NCBI GenBank assembly: GCA_036346405.1
Contig: CM070546.1
Coordinates: 101,934,826 to 101,998,825 of the forward strand
Length of the DNA: 64,000 nt
Reading direction: 5' to 3'
Source of the DNA: Phyllostachys edulis
Taxonomy: Eukaryota; Streptophyta; Magnoliopsida; Poales; Poaceae
How positions within the stretch are numbered: the first letter of the stretch is position 1; each line of letters starts with the position of its first letter. A program made the translations under genes and the position numbers. Of the stretch, positions 1 to 12,507 are shown in pieces. Below the pieces are notes generated by a model, which saw nothing but the letters and a program-made list of their open reading frames with translations, had not been told where the DNA came from and made no database searches.

Positions 1-636
1 ATCTGCACAGGAATAGACCAATAAATCGTCTCCGGGAACAAGTTCTTCACAACTTGACCCACATTAGCTGAAAACATGCAATATGCAACACATATGCAAT
101 GGCAAACAAGGATATGACTTATCCCCAACTCAAACTTACAAGAGAATCATCTTTTAGTCCACGTGCGGTACTACCGCCAAATAAATCTCGATACTACCGC
201 TTCACGGTAGTACCGCTTCCAGCATTGCGGTCGTACCGCTTTCGAAAGATTCCCAAAAACACTTAAAACAAGCTCTCTGGAATTTCCATACCGCAAAAAC
301 CACGGTCATACCGCTCCACAAGAAAATCCAAAACCATTTTGCACTCGTTCTGGTTTTTCCATACCGCTTAACAGCAAACGGTAGTACCGCGGCTTCCAAG
401 CCGGTACTACCGATACCAAAAAATTGCCACGCTCTCACAAAGACCTCCGGTAGCACCGCTCTACTTAAACTGGTTGTTCCACCAAGCGGTATTACCGCTG
501 TTAACACGCCGGTACTACCGATTATCTTGACACTTTGCTGAAACTTTCTGAAAAACAGGAATTCCAACAAACCTTCAACCAAATTGCCAATTGTTACATC
601 ACTTAGGATCATGAGCATATCCTCATGGTGTTCACA
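1..636 (-). mobile_element. Ty1/copia (SIRE-like) LTR, cut by window edge
   Basis: The right edge is the 5' end of an LTR in minus orientation (TG... reading leftward from 636). The stretch is clearly related along its length to 36594-37067 and 58830-59329, the LTRs of copia element B, including the shared block around gggaacaagttcttcacaac. Positions 165-520 hold about nine copies of the inverted repeat CGGTA-N-TACCG that marks these LTRs. Sequence right of 636 belongs to another LTR family, so 636 is an outer edge. Whether this is a solo LTR or part of a longer element cannot be told, because the left end lies outside the window. Confidence 0.75.
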
Positions 637-2090
637 CTATGCAACCTATTTGATTATGCCTACATTGTGAATTGTATTGCCATGATCAATTGTCACCTTA
701 GACTGGATACTTATTAGTTGGTCAATAATGTAGAACCAACGTGGGTTGGTTTAGGCACGATTAGTATGCTTAGCCATGCAACGGACATTGATACCGTTTT
801 AATGGCAAAATTCAACATGACTAAGTGCTTATGGAATATCTTTGTGATAAATTGGTATGACATGTGTTGTCACTCAGTGGAAGTATGTGTTGCACTTTAA
901 ACAACTGGGTGGAAAAATGTTTAGATTAGGGCGAGTGGGAGAACTAAGCGAACTGGTGGCTTCGTGATTGGGATATTCGTGAATAAATGTAGTAAATTGG
1001 TAGTCTCACCCTTATCAAATTAAGGACTTAACTTTGTGCACCATTTAATTGAGCTATACAGTACAACCATATATCTGGAATGGGACAGACCTAGCTCAGT
1101 AAGTTATGGATTCTCGACATTGGTTGCCTTAGATAGTAGGTTAACTCAATGAATGGGTTGAGATGTGGAGTCATGTTTTAAGCCACATTTATGAATGGTT
1201 CGCCGTTTACATATCCAACAGTGTGCTCCGAGCCAACATCTGTGTGACACCAGGCTACCTGATTAAAGCTCGCCGGGAGTCGATTGTTGAGATGAAGTTT
1301 CGAAAATGCGTTGTTGTGATCTTCTCTGTACAATTTGATTGCATATTATGGGTAAAGTGTATAACCTCTGCAGAGTGTTAACAATCTATTCGAATAGCCG
1401 TGTCCGCGATCATGGATATGCTCGGGGATTTCACATAGGGTATACTTTACAAAACAAAACTGGGAGGGACAACTATGAGAATAAACTTATATAGCTGTGT
1501 GAAAGAATTGGCTTATACTAAGTGAGATTTGTGGAAATACTTGTTTAATTACTATTGTTATTTGTTTTCAATTATGCTTTCAATCTATTTATTTGTATTC
1601 AAATGCAAATGTTTGTTTTATGAAAAATAACCATAGATGTCATATCCTTTGGAATAAAACATCATTTATACTTGTATTCTGTGGTACAACTTACTGAGTA
1701 CTCTATATCTTCACTCTTGCTATAAACAATGTTGCTCAGTTGTTCAAGACCACATTAGTTCATCTTTGGCCAATAAGGACTACTTGAAGGATCATGGAGA
1801 ACTAGATCGCGTTACCCCAGTCGATTGCCTGTGGGCATATGGATGAGTTACACTGAAGTTATTATGTTTCCTTCTACTGTAGCTTATCTTAGATATTCAC
1901 ATTCTGAGGTATTAATTGTAAGCTTCGACCATAAGGTCACTACTTTGATAATATTTGTTAATTGCATATTTCTTAGTTATTTTTGCATATAGAATGATAT
2001 TTCATCGATGTTGCCACTGTGTATACTAGCGTGATCCTAGACTAGTGCAGTATACGTGAGGGTCCAGATTTGTATATTCGGGTCCCGACA
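637..2090 (+). mobile_element. 3' part of a long gypsy-type LTR
   Basis: No gene is visible. The stretch matches the 3' part of the solo LTR at 30180-33153: the shared block around accaacNtgggttggtt (about 735 and 2045-2055 in the two copies' own frames), and the box at 1360-1435 containing ctctgcagagtg, CTATTCGAATAG and gatcatggatatgct. It ends at 2090 in ggtcccgaca, the same terminus as 33153. The copia LTR at 1-636 interrupts its 5' side. I infer a Del/Tekay-like family from the window's relative that carries a primer site (45449-50962). Confidence 0.75.
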
Positions 2091-2363
2091 CCAATGAAGA
2101 GCGATATATTGATACTTTGGAGTGTACTGGAACATGCTAACAAAACACACGGTTCAAAAAAAAACTCTAAAGTTAACCATGCAATATGGTCAGTGGTTAG
2201 CCAATCACACAGTGGTTTGATGAAGACCAACAGTTGCTTACAAGTTGCAATTCACAGATCAGGTTATTTTTTAGAAGTGGCACAGGACGGGTTATTATGT
2301 GACTTATGTCATACCTACTCCTCTTCTGCTCCCAAAAGAATAAAGATAGAGAGAATGCCATTA

Positions 2364-2667
2364 GGACATCTCCAATAGCTAAAGATAACATTGTCTCTAA
2401 CATATGCTATAACATCTATAGAAACAACATCTCCAATAGATAGTCTCTAGCACACTCTCCAGCATTTATATTTTATAATTTTCCTTTGAAATGGGCCTAC
2501 ATGTCAACTAGAATAGATTAATGTATCATGTCTTGTTTCACGTGCACGTCAGTCTCTTTAGGAAGAGACGACATGTGCTCTCTCTCCTCCCCCTTTCTCC
2601 TCCACATAGGATTTTTTTGACGTGGCATAGCTAAGGGACGACAATAAATACACTATTGGAGATGCCC
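2364..2667. mobile_element. Tourist-like MITE (PIF/Harbinger type)
   Basis: A 304 bp non-coding element has terminal inverted repeats: ggacatctccaatag at the left and ctattggagatgccc at the right. It is flanked by TTA at 2361-2363 and 2668-2670, the target duplication expected of PIF/Harbinger elements. The ends resemble the very common grass MITE terminus (GGGCATCTCCAA...). It lies between the LTR ending at 2090 and the hAT element starting at 2767. The 273 bp at 2091-2363 hold nothing I recognise. Confidence 0.8.
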
Positions 2668-3284
2668 TTAGTTGGGGGCAACTTAAGACAAATATGTAAT
2701 TTCGAAAGAAAGAAAGAAAACAACCATGTAATTTCGAAAGAAAAAAAACATCTATGTACTCCCCCATAGAGCTGGCCAAAAGGGTCGGGCCTACCGGGCC
2801 AGCACGAGGCACGACACTGTAGGCCTGGCCTAGGCACGGCACGACCCACACTATTCATGAGCCGCTGCCCCCCAAGACGAGAGCCTGTGCCGCGTTCGGC
2901 CGCCACTCAAGACGGTGGGTCACCCCAGACAAAGATGAACAAGGTTGTCGGCCGTGCAGCATGGCATTATCTTAGGCAGGCACGGCATGGCTCGAGCGGC
3001 CCGGAGAGCCAACGCCAGTGGCTCCGTGCGCCCGCGCCAGCGTGGAGGAAGAAGGGTGGGGGCAGCGCGGGACTGGGAAGGACCTTGGAGGCTTGGAGGT
3101 CCGAGAGAAGGAGGAGAGGAAGAACGGCCGGCGGCACGGGAGGAGGCCGGAGTGGAGAGAGAAGAGAGGGCCAGGGAGGCGAGGAGGCAGCTCAAGGCTT
3201 GCAGTGCCAGGCGTGACGAGACGAGGAGGCGCTTCGTTCTGCGTTGCTAAGGACGAGGAGGCGAGGAGGTGGTGCGGGGCTACG

Positions 3285-6200
3285 TGTCAGACCCCCGGGC
3301 GTGAAATACCCGAAGACCTTATGTGTATACCGTGCTAGTCCCAGGATTAATGGCTAGCACACACATTCACAACCATCCATTCAAATATACAAGGTAAAGC
3401 AAAGCGGTACGTAACTTAAGCGATTACAATATTCACATTACAAAGACTGACCGGCCAAATGAGACTTAAGTAGTAGAAGTAACAGAGTAACAGAAATAGC
3501 AGCGGAAGATTAAAAGTGGTGAAAGTAAACAAATTCTAGCGGTGTGCCCATCCATACCCAAAGGCAACCAATAAGAAACAAATCCTAGATAGTCTCGTCA
3601 CCGAATCCTTCGGTTCTGGGTGCGAAGAAAACGTCACCTGGCATCGAATCATCTTCAAACTCTAAACAGCAACATAAGCAAGATTGAGTACTTGTGTACT
3701 AAGTAAGACTTATAGTGTATCGCAAATGTTATATTAGATGCATGGCTGTCAAAGGAAGAGGCTACTACACTAGGCAATTTTCTGCATAAAGCGATAATTT
3801 TCAGCAAGATACCATATTTAGATTCAAATGGCAGTGAGTAAAACTTTTTAAATATTTAAATAATAGCAAGTAACATTTCAAAGTCCTCACATTAAATCCA
3901 TGATCACAATTCCAATGACAGTAAGGTAACATCTCAATAATCTTCATGTTAATTCCATGATCACAATTTCATAACAGTAAAGTAACAGTTCAATAGTTCT
4001 CACATTAATCAATGATCACAAACTCATACCCTTGCCAAATTTTCCTAATCCCAAAAGTCCAAAATCTAACTGTGCCTGCTTTCCCAGAAGTGATGTCCAT
4101 GACCGGGGATACAGCTATTCGAATAGATTAGTGACTTTGCAGAGTTTGTACAGCTTTACCCGCACGATATGAATACCTCATACTGTCGCCATGCACTCTT
4201 CCGTAGGAGTGTGACTGAGATATCATAATGAGGCCTTTACAATGTCATGTCCTAACTATCAAACCACCCAAGGAAACACCCCATGGTGGGCTATCGTTCG
4301 CAACTGAACCACGGGTGATTCTCGTAACAACATAAATAGGAAACACCACATGGCAGGCTATCGTTCTCAACCGAACCATGGGTGACCCTGGGAAACACCA
4401 CGTGGCAGTCTATCGTTCGCAACTAAACCACGGGTGACCCTTGTTATTTAGTGGTTTGGTAGAAAGAACACAACAAATTATTTAGCCAAGCCATCACCAT
4501 AAATCCCAGCGCATGGTTGCACGTAAGCCTTGGTTCACCACATCACAAACCGGTCCTTAATTACCCAGATGGGGCTACATGAATCCGGGACAGTCTCCCT
4601 TCATCAACCTATCACCTGTCCAAGTCTAACCCACAATACCCACAACCCAACAAGTTCACAACAACCTGATTCAAGATCTGAACACAATCCTCAAGTTTAA
4701 CCAAATTCGATTTAACACATTCCTCAATTACGACATAATTTGATCCACACATTCCTCAAGTTTCAACATAATTCAATTCTCTTCGGCCGATGGACTAGCT
4801 CCGTCAACCGCTTTCGACTACAACTACTAGCATGGCTAAGCATCGATCTATCTTACAATGGAAAATTTCCCATACATACATATATTCTAAGTAACAAAGG
4901 AATAATGGGATATCAACATTCAAGGAAGGTAATGCAACAATTAGGAATTTAACTACTTCTACCCACGAACATAATTCCCAAAATAGCATGCATACATACA
5001 GTTGCAAAACAAAGTACATTAAGTAAAATACTGGAATCAATTAATGTTTTGATTTGCATCTATTTGTTGTCGAATTGTTATTGTTTCATTGATAGTGCCT
5101 TATCATGAATTGCATAGAAGGTCTATCTCATTCTAATAGTTCCTTTTGTTATTATTTCCTATTTATCGAGAAAATTCCATGTGTTAAGTGTGTCCTTTTT
5201 ATAGTCATTTTATGACTAAGCTTATGCTAAGGTGTAACTATTACTAAGTTAACTTCCAACTAAAATATACACTAAAGATTTTTAATCTCTAATTGCCTTA
5301 CCATCTTTTATTAACTAACTCATTGACCTAGTGTCACTATTGCTATTAACAAAACCATGGCATAAGGTTACTGTTGTCAAGCTACCTACATTACCAATCT
5401 TGACTTCTAAATTAGTTTGCTCTTTCGATCAAATGCCAAAGGCTAGTTAACTCAATATGCCTTCTATTTACATGGCTTTGGTTTATGTCAGTAGGCTTCC
5501 TATTCTTCATAATCCCATATTGCAACTTTCTTTAAGTGCTAATTGATGTTTAGCCCACTAACCTAATCAATCAACCTCTAATTGCTTTGGACCAAAAAAC
5601 TGGTAGCTATCTGCCAATTCCTAATCATCTTATCAACCAACTACCAATTAACCCTACAAGATGTAAGTGGAAAAGATCTGCAAGTTAAACAGTAACCCTA
5701 CCAACTGGATGTATCTAATCAACTTAACTAGAATGGCCCTACTGTCATTAGTAGATTTCATCTAAACACTTTCCCTTTTCTACTAGTTTGACTGTCCAAG
5801 GTTCAAACATTGGACTTAGCCAACAACAATGTTTGCTTTGCATGTTAGAGTGCTCCTTTTAGATTAATCACTAAAAGCTATCTAATCTAACACCACCTTT
5901 CCAATTGCAAGAATCAGAAAAGTTAGAAACTAAAGTTGTTCCCAAAAGCCCTCTAATTTCTTTCTCTGTCTAACACTTCATTAGAAAGAGTTGATTATTC
6001 TCTGTTGGTTTCTGAAACTTCACCTCCATTCTTGATTTTCAGTTTTGACTACTACTGGAAGCTTAAGTGTTTGGATGGCTAAAAACCTTTTCAATTACTA
6101 AACTTAGTAAAGTCATTAACTTCATGTCAATTTTTATTATCTATAGATTACACTTTCTGTTGATTTTTGAATGCACCCACCCCTATTGTTTTTTTTTTCA

Positions 6201-7984
6201 AATTTTGGTTGCCACTGACAACTAAATGTCCAACTGAATTGATTCACTAACCTTTCCAACTACTATAATAACCAAGCCTGCTTACTAGCAAACTAACTTC
6301 AGATTACTGTTTACGAAACCTACAACAACAAGAGTTGACTAAACTAAAGTACTAATCTAGACTCCCTTCAATTTAGACTTCCAAATGCTAACTCAAACTC
6401 CAGATTTTTGCTAACTCATTTGAATGGTTCCATTTTTCAGAGAGAGGAGAAAGAACACATAGGGAGCACAAAGGCAACAGAGACAGGGGAGGCTCGGGTG
6501 ATTTTGGAGTGACGGTCATCGCCGGTAGTGGAGGCGATGGTGGCGGCTGGGAGTAGCAAAAATAGAATCGTGGGGTGGAGGCGAACCGGAGGGCGGTGGT
6601 GGCTTGGCCAGAGGTGGACCGTGGCGGCCGGGGGACAGCTTGCGGCGGCTGGCCGTGGAGGAGAAAGGGCGACAACGGCATAGGGTGGAGTTGGTGCAAG
6701 AATGGAGGGAGCATGGGCACTAGTGGGGCCTAAGGAACTCACCAGTGTAGTTAAGGGGAGCCGAGGTGGCCAGGAATGAGCTAGCGGCGGCAACCATGGG
6801 CGGCGCGGGTGCTCCACCATGGAGGTGATCCTGTAGAGAAGGAGTGCACAAGTTAGAGGTAGGAGGTGGTATAAGGATGCTAGGAGATACTCCCGCGGTG
6901 ATGAATTGAAGGGAGGATCGCCGTAGAAGAAGTGGCGGAGGTGGAGGTGGTTGCGACCGGAACCGGAAAAGAAGAAGTGTGCGCAGCTCCTCGGTGGATG
7001 AAACTCTGAATTGCTTGAGGGGTTCGACTCTTGGAGCGAAGGGTCACGGCGTGACGCAGTTGGGGGCGGCCGGAGCTCACCACAGCGGCCGGAACGGTGA
7101 TGCCAAGGCGGCGACCGATGCGGGCACTACGCGTTTCCTCGCCATTGCTTGATTGGAGAAGAAGGGGAGGGGATGAATGGCCGAGAGGGGGCAAGGCCGG
7201 CTCGGGCTGGCCTTCTTAGAGGTGGAGTGAGGGCGGAGACACCGATGGTGAGACAGTGGCATTGATGGTGACAACAAGGTTGGCAACATTGAAGACGCGA
7301 CGTGGGCGCAAGACTCGACCAACCGGCATGGGCTAGGGGAAGGAATCCGCGGGCGGCAGGCAAAACCAACGACGGGCGGGCTGCGCTGGAGTGGCGCGCG
7401 GAGCCGCGTGTCCCTGGTGTGGCGAGCTCTGGTCATGGTGGCTAGGGGCGCGTGGAAGATGAAGCCTGGCATTGGGGCCCACGACTCGGTGAGAGGAGAA
7501 AAGGGAAATGAGCTCCAGGACTTTTGAGATTAGTTGAGAGTGTTTAGGGAATTTTTAAATATAGCTGTTTAGCTTCAAAATTTATGAAAATTTTAGGAGA
7601 GGCTTAGGACTCATTATAGATTTTTGTGTAATTATTTCAGAATTTTATGTGCTCTGAATATTTCTCTAAAAATTATTTTAAGCTTTTGTTTGTATGCACC
7701 TTTATTATTTGATGTGAGGAAATTTGCAATACATGCTTTATTTGATTTATCCAGTTTAGTGACAGTACAAATATATTAAGTTTATATTTTTAATTACCAT
7801 CTTTCCTTTTAATTTGTTTTAGTCCTTTTTGTATTTCTAGAATTTGATGTTTAGATTTCTTTATTAGACAAAAAGTCTTGCAAATGAAATCCAGAAAAAC
7901 AATTGTAAATAAAGTCCCTCAAAAGTTTTAAAAAGCTCACATTTTTACCTATGTGGAAATAATCCCAATTTTTGGGTTGTTACA
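3285..7984 (-). mobile_element. LTR-only gypsy insertion (probable solo LTR), 4.7 kb
   Basis: The segment starts tgtcagaccc and ends ggttgttaca (TG...CA) and is flanked by a perfect 5-bp target duplication ctacg (3280-3284 and 7985-7989). It contains the family box on the minus strand near 4080-4160 (CTATTCGAATAG next to a gtccatgac stretch) and no gag or pol. The short ORFs in it are chance. On the minus strand it begins TGTAACAACCC, like the LTR at 45449. It is 1 to 1.7 kb longer than its relatives, and 5040-6420, AT-rich and unlike them, may be a further insertion. G-rich sequence at 6430-7500 corresponds to the GC-rich middle of related LTRs. Confidence 0.8.
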
Positions 7985-8568
7985 CTACGATGGTGTGGTG
8001 AGGAGGCGGCTCGATGGCGAGGAGGTGGCGGGGCGGCGAGGCGACGAGGAGGCGGCAAGACGCTCGGGCCAGTGTGGCATTGCACAAGATGCGCACTAGC
8101 GAGGCAGGGCCAGGGGAAGAAGAAGGGACGGGTGGGGTGTCAAGGTATGGGCAGCCGTGCATGGCAAGTGCTCGTGGGTCAGGCTTAGCACTCAAGACAA
8201 ATTTCAAAAAATCCAAATTGGGATTTTAGCCCTTTTTTTTTTTACCTTTTTGACTGTTGGAGTCTTTAAAAATAGCAAAAAATTTCAAAAAAATCTCGAT
8301 TTTTTCTATAGATAGCAACTATAGCCCCCCATTTAGCACCCCTTTATTCTCCATTCTCTCTTTGAAATTGTGTTGTGCAAATTCAAATCCGTGTTGAGCT
8401 AATTTGGCAAAATTCAAAAAATTTGTGCCAAAATTTGGAAATTTCAATTTTCGGCTGCAAATCAGCGAAAGAGGTACAATACTATTTTTGTAATACTTTT
8501 ATTGTTAGTTCTTGTTATACTAAGATGAAAGTAGTAATAGTGTTAGTTTCGATTTTGTAGTTTTCGTT

Positions 8569-10704
8569 ATGGACAATCCTTACAACAGCTTTGCTCTTGG
8601 TGATTACGGACTTTCACTGGAGGAAATTACGTCCATGGAGGCGGTTGTGGCTACCTCAAATCAACCAGAGGTTTCACCGGAGGAGCAATGCGGAGTTCCA
8701 TCATTGGGCTGCACGACAGCATCGGGCGCCATGGCAACCGGAGCAAAGAGGTCGAGACCGTCTACACCGGGAGTGTGGGAGAATTTCGATAGGGCAACCA
8801 AGCAGGACATAGTGGAAAATGAGGTACCATATGCTATTTGTAAAATTTGTCGCCATGAATTGTCTGCAAAGTCTACAGGTGGAACGGGACACTTGTTTAG
8901 ACATGCTACAAGATGTCGAACCAAACAAGGATTGGTGATGAGACAGACGCAGCTGCAATACAACCCCGACGGTATGGTATGTAGCTGGGACTACGATCCT
9001 CAAGTAGCCCGCCAATCTCTCTGTCATTTAATTGCTTATGTGGATTTACCGTTAGGCTTTGGCGAGTCTGCTTCTTTCTAAAATTACATTAGGACTGCGC
9101 ATAATCTTATATTTTCTTTTGTTTCTAGACAGACAACAACTAGGGATATAATGAAATACTATAATGAACGTCGTAATAAAATAAAGGAACTATTTAGTAT
9201 GTGCACATTTTCGGTGGCCCTAACCTCAGACATATAGAGTGGTCGGGCTATAGAGGATTACCTTAGTGTAGTTGCGCATTATGTTAATGACGACTGGATA
9301 ATGAAGAAAATAATTATAGCTTTGAAATTAATTGATGCAGCACACATGGGTGAGAATATTGCAAATTGTATTATCAAAGTCATGGAAGACTTTGGTCTTA
9401 CAAACAAAATATTCGCAATTACTTTAGACAACGCCGCTTCAAACTCTAGAGCCAAGGATATTCTTACTCCAGTGTTAAGTACATATATCGATTCCTTCTT
9501 GTTACATCAACGATGCGCTTGTCATATTATCAACATTATAGTCAAATGTGGTTTGAAGAGGTTGAGTCCGTATATTAAAGCTTTTCACGATGCGATTTCT
9601 TTCTTGAATAATTCTAACATAAGAATAGCACAATATAAGAACTTCTGCAGGGCGATGGGTGTACGTCCAAGAAAGTTCGGTTTGGACATAGAGGTAGGGT
9701 GGAACTCTACTTACCTCATGCTTAAGAATCTTTTACCATACAAGAGCATTTTTTTTTCTGTTTTTATTCAAACGCACTATCATAGCACTGACGGTAGTAT
9801 ACTATTAACTGAGCAACATTAGTTCATTGCTGAGAAGATACTATTATTTTTAGAATTTTTTTATGAGACAACTGTTGCTTTGTCCGCTGTCTACTATCCA
9901 ACATCTTCTATAATTGTACATACTATTTTACGGATTGCTACTCAATTGAAAATGTATGAAAATGATTTAGTTTTACGCGATGCTGTTGTTTCCATGAAAT
10001 CTAAATACCTTAAAAATTGGAGAGAAATGCCTTACCTATATGTATTTGCATTTCTTTTAGATCTTAGGGCTAAAATTGATGCATTTGGTACTGTACTTGA
10101 TCTTCTTAGTGATGCTACGGGGTTAGACCATACTGACTATTTTGCAGAAGTTCGTTCTCGGTTATACGAGGTTTACCAAAGGTATGAAAATAAGTTCTAG
10201 GTAGTCCACTCGCAACGACCTCCAGTAGCCCCCACCTCGAGTGGGAAGACAAATATGTGGGGCGTGATCTTCGGTGCCTCTTCCTCCAGGTCTAGGTTCC
10301 TGTCTTCTTCTTCTTCTATACCAATGCCTACTTAGCTAAGACCTACAAGGAGTGGGGAACTATCAACCTATCAGGATAGCGATACGGTGGATTTCAACTC
10401 AGAAGGCTTCGACATCTTGCAATAGTGGCAAGCCCATAAGTTAACATATTATCACGTGCTATCCATACTTGCACGTGATGTGTTAACTGTTCCTGTCTCT
10501 ACGGTTTTCTCCGAGTCTATTTTCAGTCTTTTTGGAAGAATATCGAAGGAGAGAATAACAAATCTCACAAGTGAGATGGTGGAGATCCTTCTAACTGTGA
10601 AGGAATGGGAACAAACTGATTCACGAACACAACACTCTGTAGAAAACCCAGAGTTATCGGAGGTGTTCGAAATTCTGTACTTAGACAGTGACATCGATAC
10701 ATAG
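8569..10704 (+). pseudogene. hAT transposase pseudogene (BED finger to dimerisation domain)
   Basis: Pieces of a cut-and-paste transposase lie in order. The first reading frame (8569-9081) has a BED-type zinc finger: VWENF, then C-x2-C (CKIC) and a paired H...H/C. The catalytic-region fragments lie at 9130-10200, with recognisable blocks TLDNAASN, GWNSTYLML and YYPTS. The C-terminal hAT dimerisation block is at 10456-10704 (LSILARDVLTVPVSTV...SES). The frame is broken by stops at 9081, 9235-9237, 9820-9822, about 10198 and 10423-10425. Three of these replace tryptophans that the family keeps (SDIWSG, QHW, WWQAH). It cannot make active protein as it stands. It supports the hAT assignment of the enclosing element. 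Confidence 0.9.
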
Positions 10705-11169
10705 AATAATGATGTATCATGTATGTAGAGTTGTAGAGCTATAGGCTGTACTCTTTTTCTTTGCCAAGGTTTTCTCATTTTGAGTTTTTACTTGGCGAAG
10801 GTTTTAACGAGTCAGTCAGTTGGACATTAATAAAGCTCTTTATTACACTTTTAATATGATTGTTTCATTTTTTTTTAATTTTTATGTCTACTTCTCAATC
10901 CTACATATTTTTTTATTTTTTCTGGATTTTTTTCATTCTAACGGACCAAATGGGCCACACATGGCCCGACGGGCTAAACGGATTCGGGCCAACCCGGTAC
11001 GGTATGAATGCCCGACGGGCTGTGTTTAGACCGTCACCCCGGTCCGTGGATCAATCCGGTACTACATCAATAGTATCCGAACCAGGACAACTGTGCCTAA
11101 ACGTACCGTGTCGACCTGGGCCCGGGCGATGCCGGGCCGGATTGCTGTTTGGTCATGTCTGCTCTCCCA

Positions 11170-11660
11170 TGAGGCCATGTCTGTACACCGACAGGAACGG
11201 CGCGAATCTTAAAGCCCTGCCGCGGTTTCTAGAAGGTAAGCTCGTCACCGGTGTTCCTCTTCTTCCCCCAGCTAAGCTTTGACGCGCAACCTGCCCCTCC
11301 CATTGGTCGCCAAACGCGCCGCCCCGTCCAACGCCCCCTCAGGAATTCCCGCCGGGCCGCAGCCGCGCAGGTACGATGCCAAGGACAAGCCTGCCGAATT
11401 CTTCCCTCTCCTGATCTGCCATCCCGCTCCCGATACAACATTCCATCGCTTTTGCGTTTTCCCAAATCTCATCTCGTTCTTGGTTTCTCGCCGCGCGCTT
11501 TTGATTGGTTCTGTGCTCGTTTTCTTGGTCTGTCGGTGTCTGGAATGCGCAGGGGGCAGGTATTAGGCGGCCGGAAGGTTTCGGGACGGGGAACAAGGGG
11601 TCGCGGATCGGTACAAATTTAGGTGGCGTTGTTTTGGCGGCGAGAACGTTGATTTGTTTG
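11170..11660 (+). promoter_or_regulatory. CNR6: Promoter-proximal region and 5' UTR exon of the CNR6-like gene
   Basis: This CpG-rich, C/T-rich stretch lies between the hAT right end and the coding exon. A good donor (g|gtaagt at 11661) closes a probable leader exon, which splices to the acceptor gtgtcacag at 12325-12333, three bases before the ATG. Other possible donors are gcag|gtacg near 11369 and gaag|gtaag near 11240. I see no clear TATA box between the transposon edge and the leader, so the start site is not fixed. The hAT end may supply part of the promoter. Confidence 0.5.
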
Positions 11661-12335
11661 GTAAGTTACACCACGCACCCCTCTCTCCCCTCCTTGGAAT
11701 CTTGTGTTGTTTCTTGTTTATATATCTTGTTTCTTTCCTGATAAGATCTCTGATCGATTAGACGGTTAAATGCCGTGGATTCTCAAATCTCTTTCTGTTA
11801 CCTGATTTGTAGTTAACTTTGTAGATCCATAATTCTATTTCTAACCTGAGTTCATGAGCCTGACAGCCGAATTGTAAAGCTAGAATTCAACATGATGATT
11901 GCAGCGTGATGCAAAATCGCAAATGGTATAATTCACTCCATTTTGGCCCTTCGCCTGCGAACCCATGGTTCCGTGTTGGAAAATCTTGCTTTTGTCAGGA
12001 ATTCTTGTTATTGTTTTCTAGTATATATTTCTTGGGCGTTATCTGAATTAGGGCATAAAATCAAATTAAGAGTTACACCTTTCTAAAAAATATAATCAAG
12101 AGTTACTTCCCTGTAAACAGTTCAAATACTTTTTTTAAGTCATGCTGAATTCCAAAGTTGATCTAATAAGTGAGCTTCACGAATTATTGTTATCAACTTG
12201 TCATCAATGAGACAATGATCAAACACGTCAGAAATTTATATTTTGGAATGTTGTTGCTAAACTTGGTCTTTCCACTGCCTTGTCTCGTACGTGTTATTTT
12301 CTTTTAGTGAAGAAACTGCCTTTTGTGTCACAGAG

Positions 12336-12507
12336 ATGGCTGGAAAAGGAAGCTATGTTCCGCCTCAGTATATTCCTTTATATGGCCTAGATACTGAAGA
12401 GGACCGCGTTCCTGTGGAGGAGAACCTTGCTGCACGCCATAAATTAAGCCGGGACCCTACACAGTGGTCTTCAGGCATATGTGCTTGTTTTGATGATCCA
12501 CAGAGCT
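12336..12507 (+). CDS. CNR6: CNR6-like coding exon 1
   Basis: It encodes residues 1-57 plus the first base of codon 58, starting MAGKGSYVPPQYIPLYG and including DPTQWSSGICACFDDPQ. The acceptor cag ends at 12333 and the donor gtatgc starts at 12508. If the intron were retained, translation would stop at 12530 after six extra residues. Confidence 0.92.

Larger units (their letters stand above)
2767..11161 (+). mobile_element. hAT DNA transposon, split by an LTR element
   Basis: The left end tagagctggccaaa and the right end (tttggtcatgtctg, reverse complement cagacatgaccaaa) are imperfect inverted repeats, about 10 of 14 matching. The flanks ctccccca (2759-2766) and ctctccca (11162-11169) fit an 8-bp target duplication with one mutation. 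Subterminal zones are rich in GGGCC/GGCCC, usual for this hAT group. It encloses a hAT transposase relic (8569-10704) and a nested 4.7 kb LTR element (3285-7984); without the insert it is about 3.7 kb. The right end lies about 1.2 kb upstream of the CNR6-like start codon. The exact ends are less certain than the transposase. Confidence 0.65.

Noticed and set aside
6388..7472. Pro/Ser/Arg-rich minus-strand frames
   Set aside because: Inside the GC-rich middle of a probable solo LTR; three overlapping frames of similar make-up, no domain.
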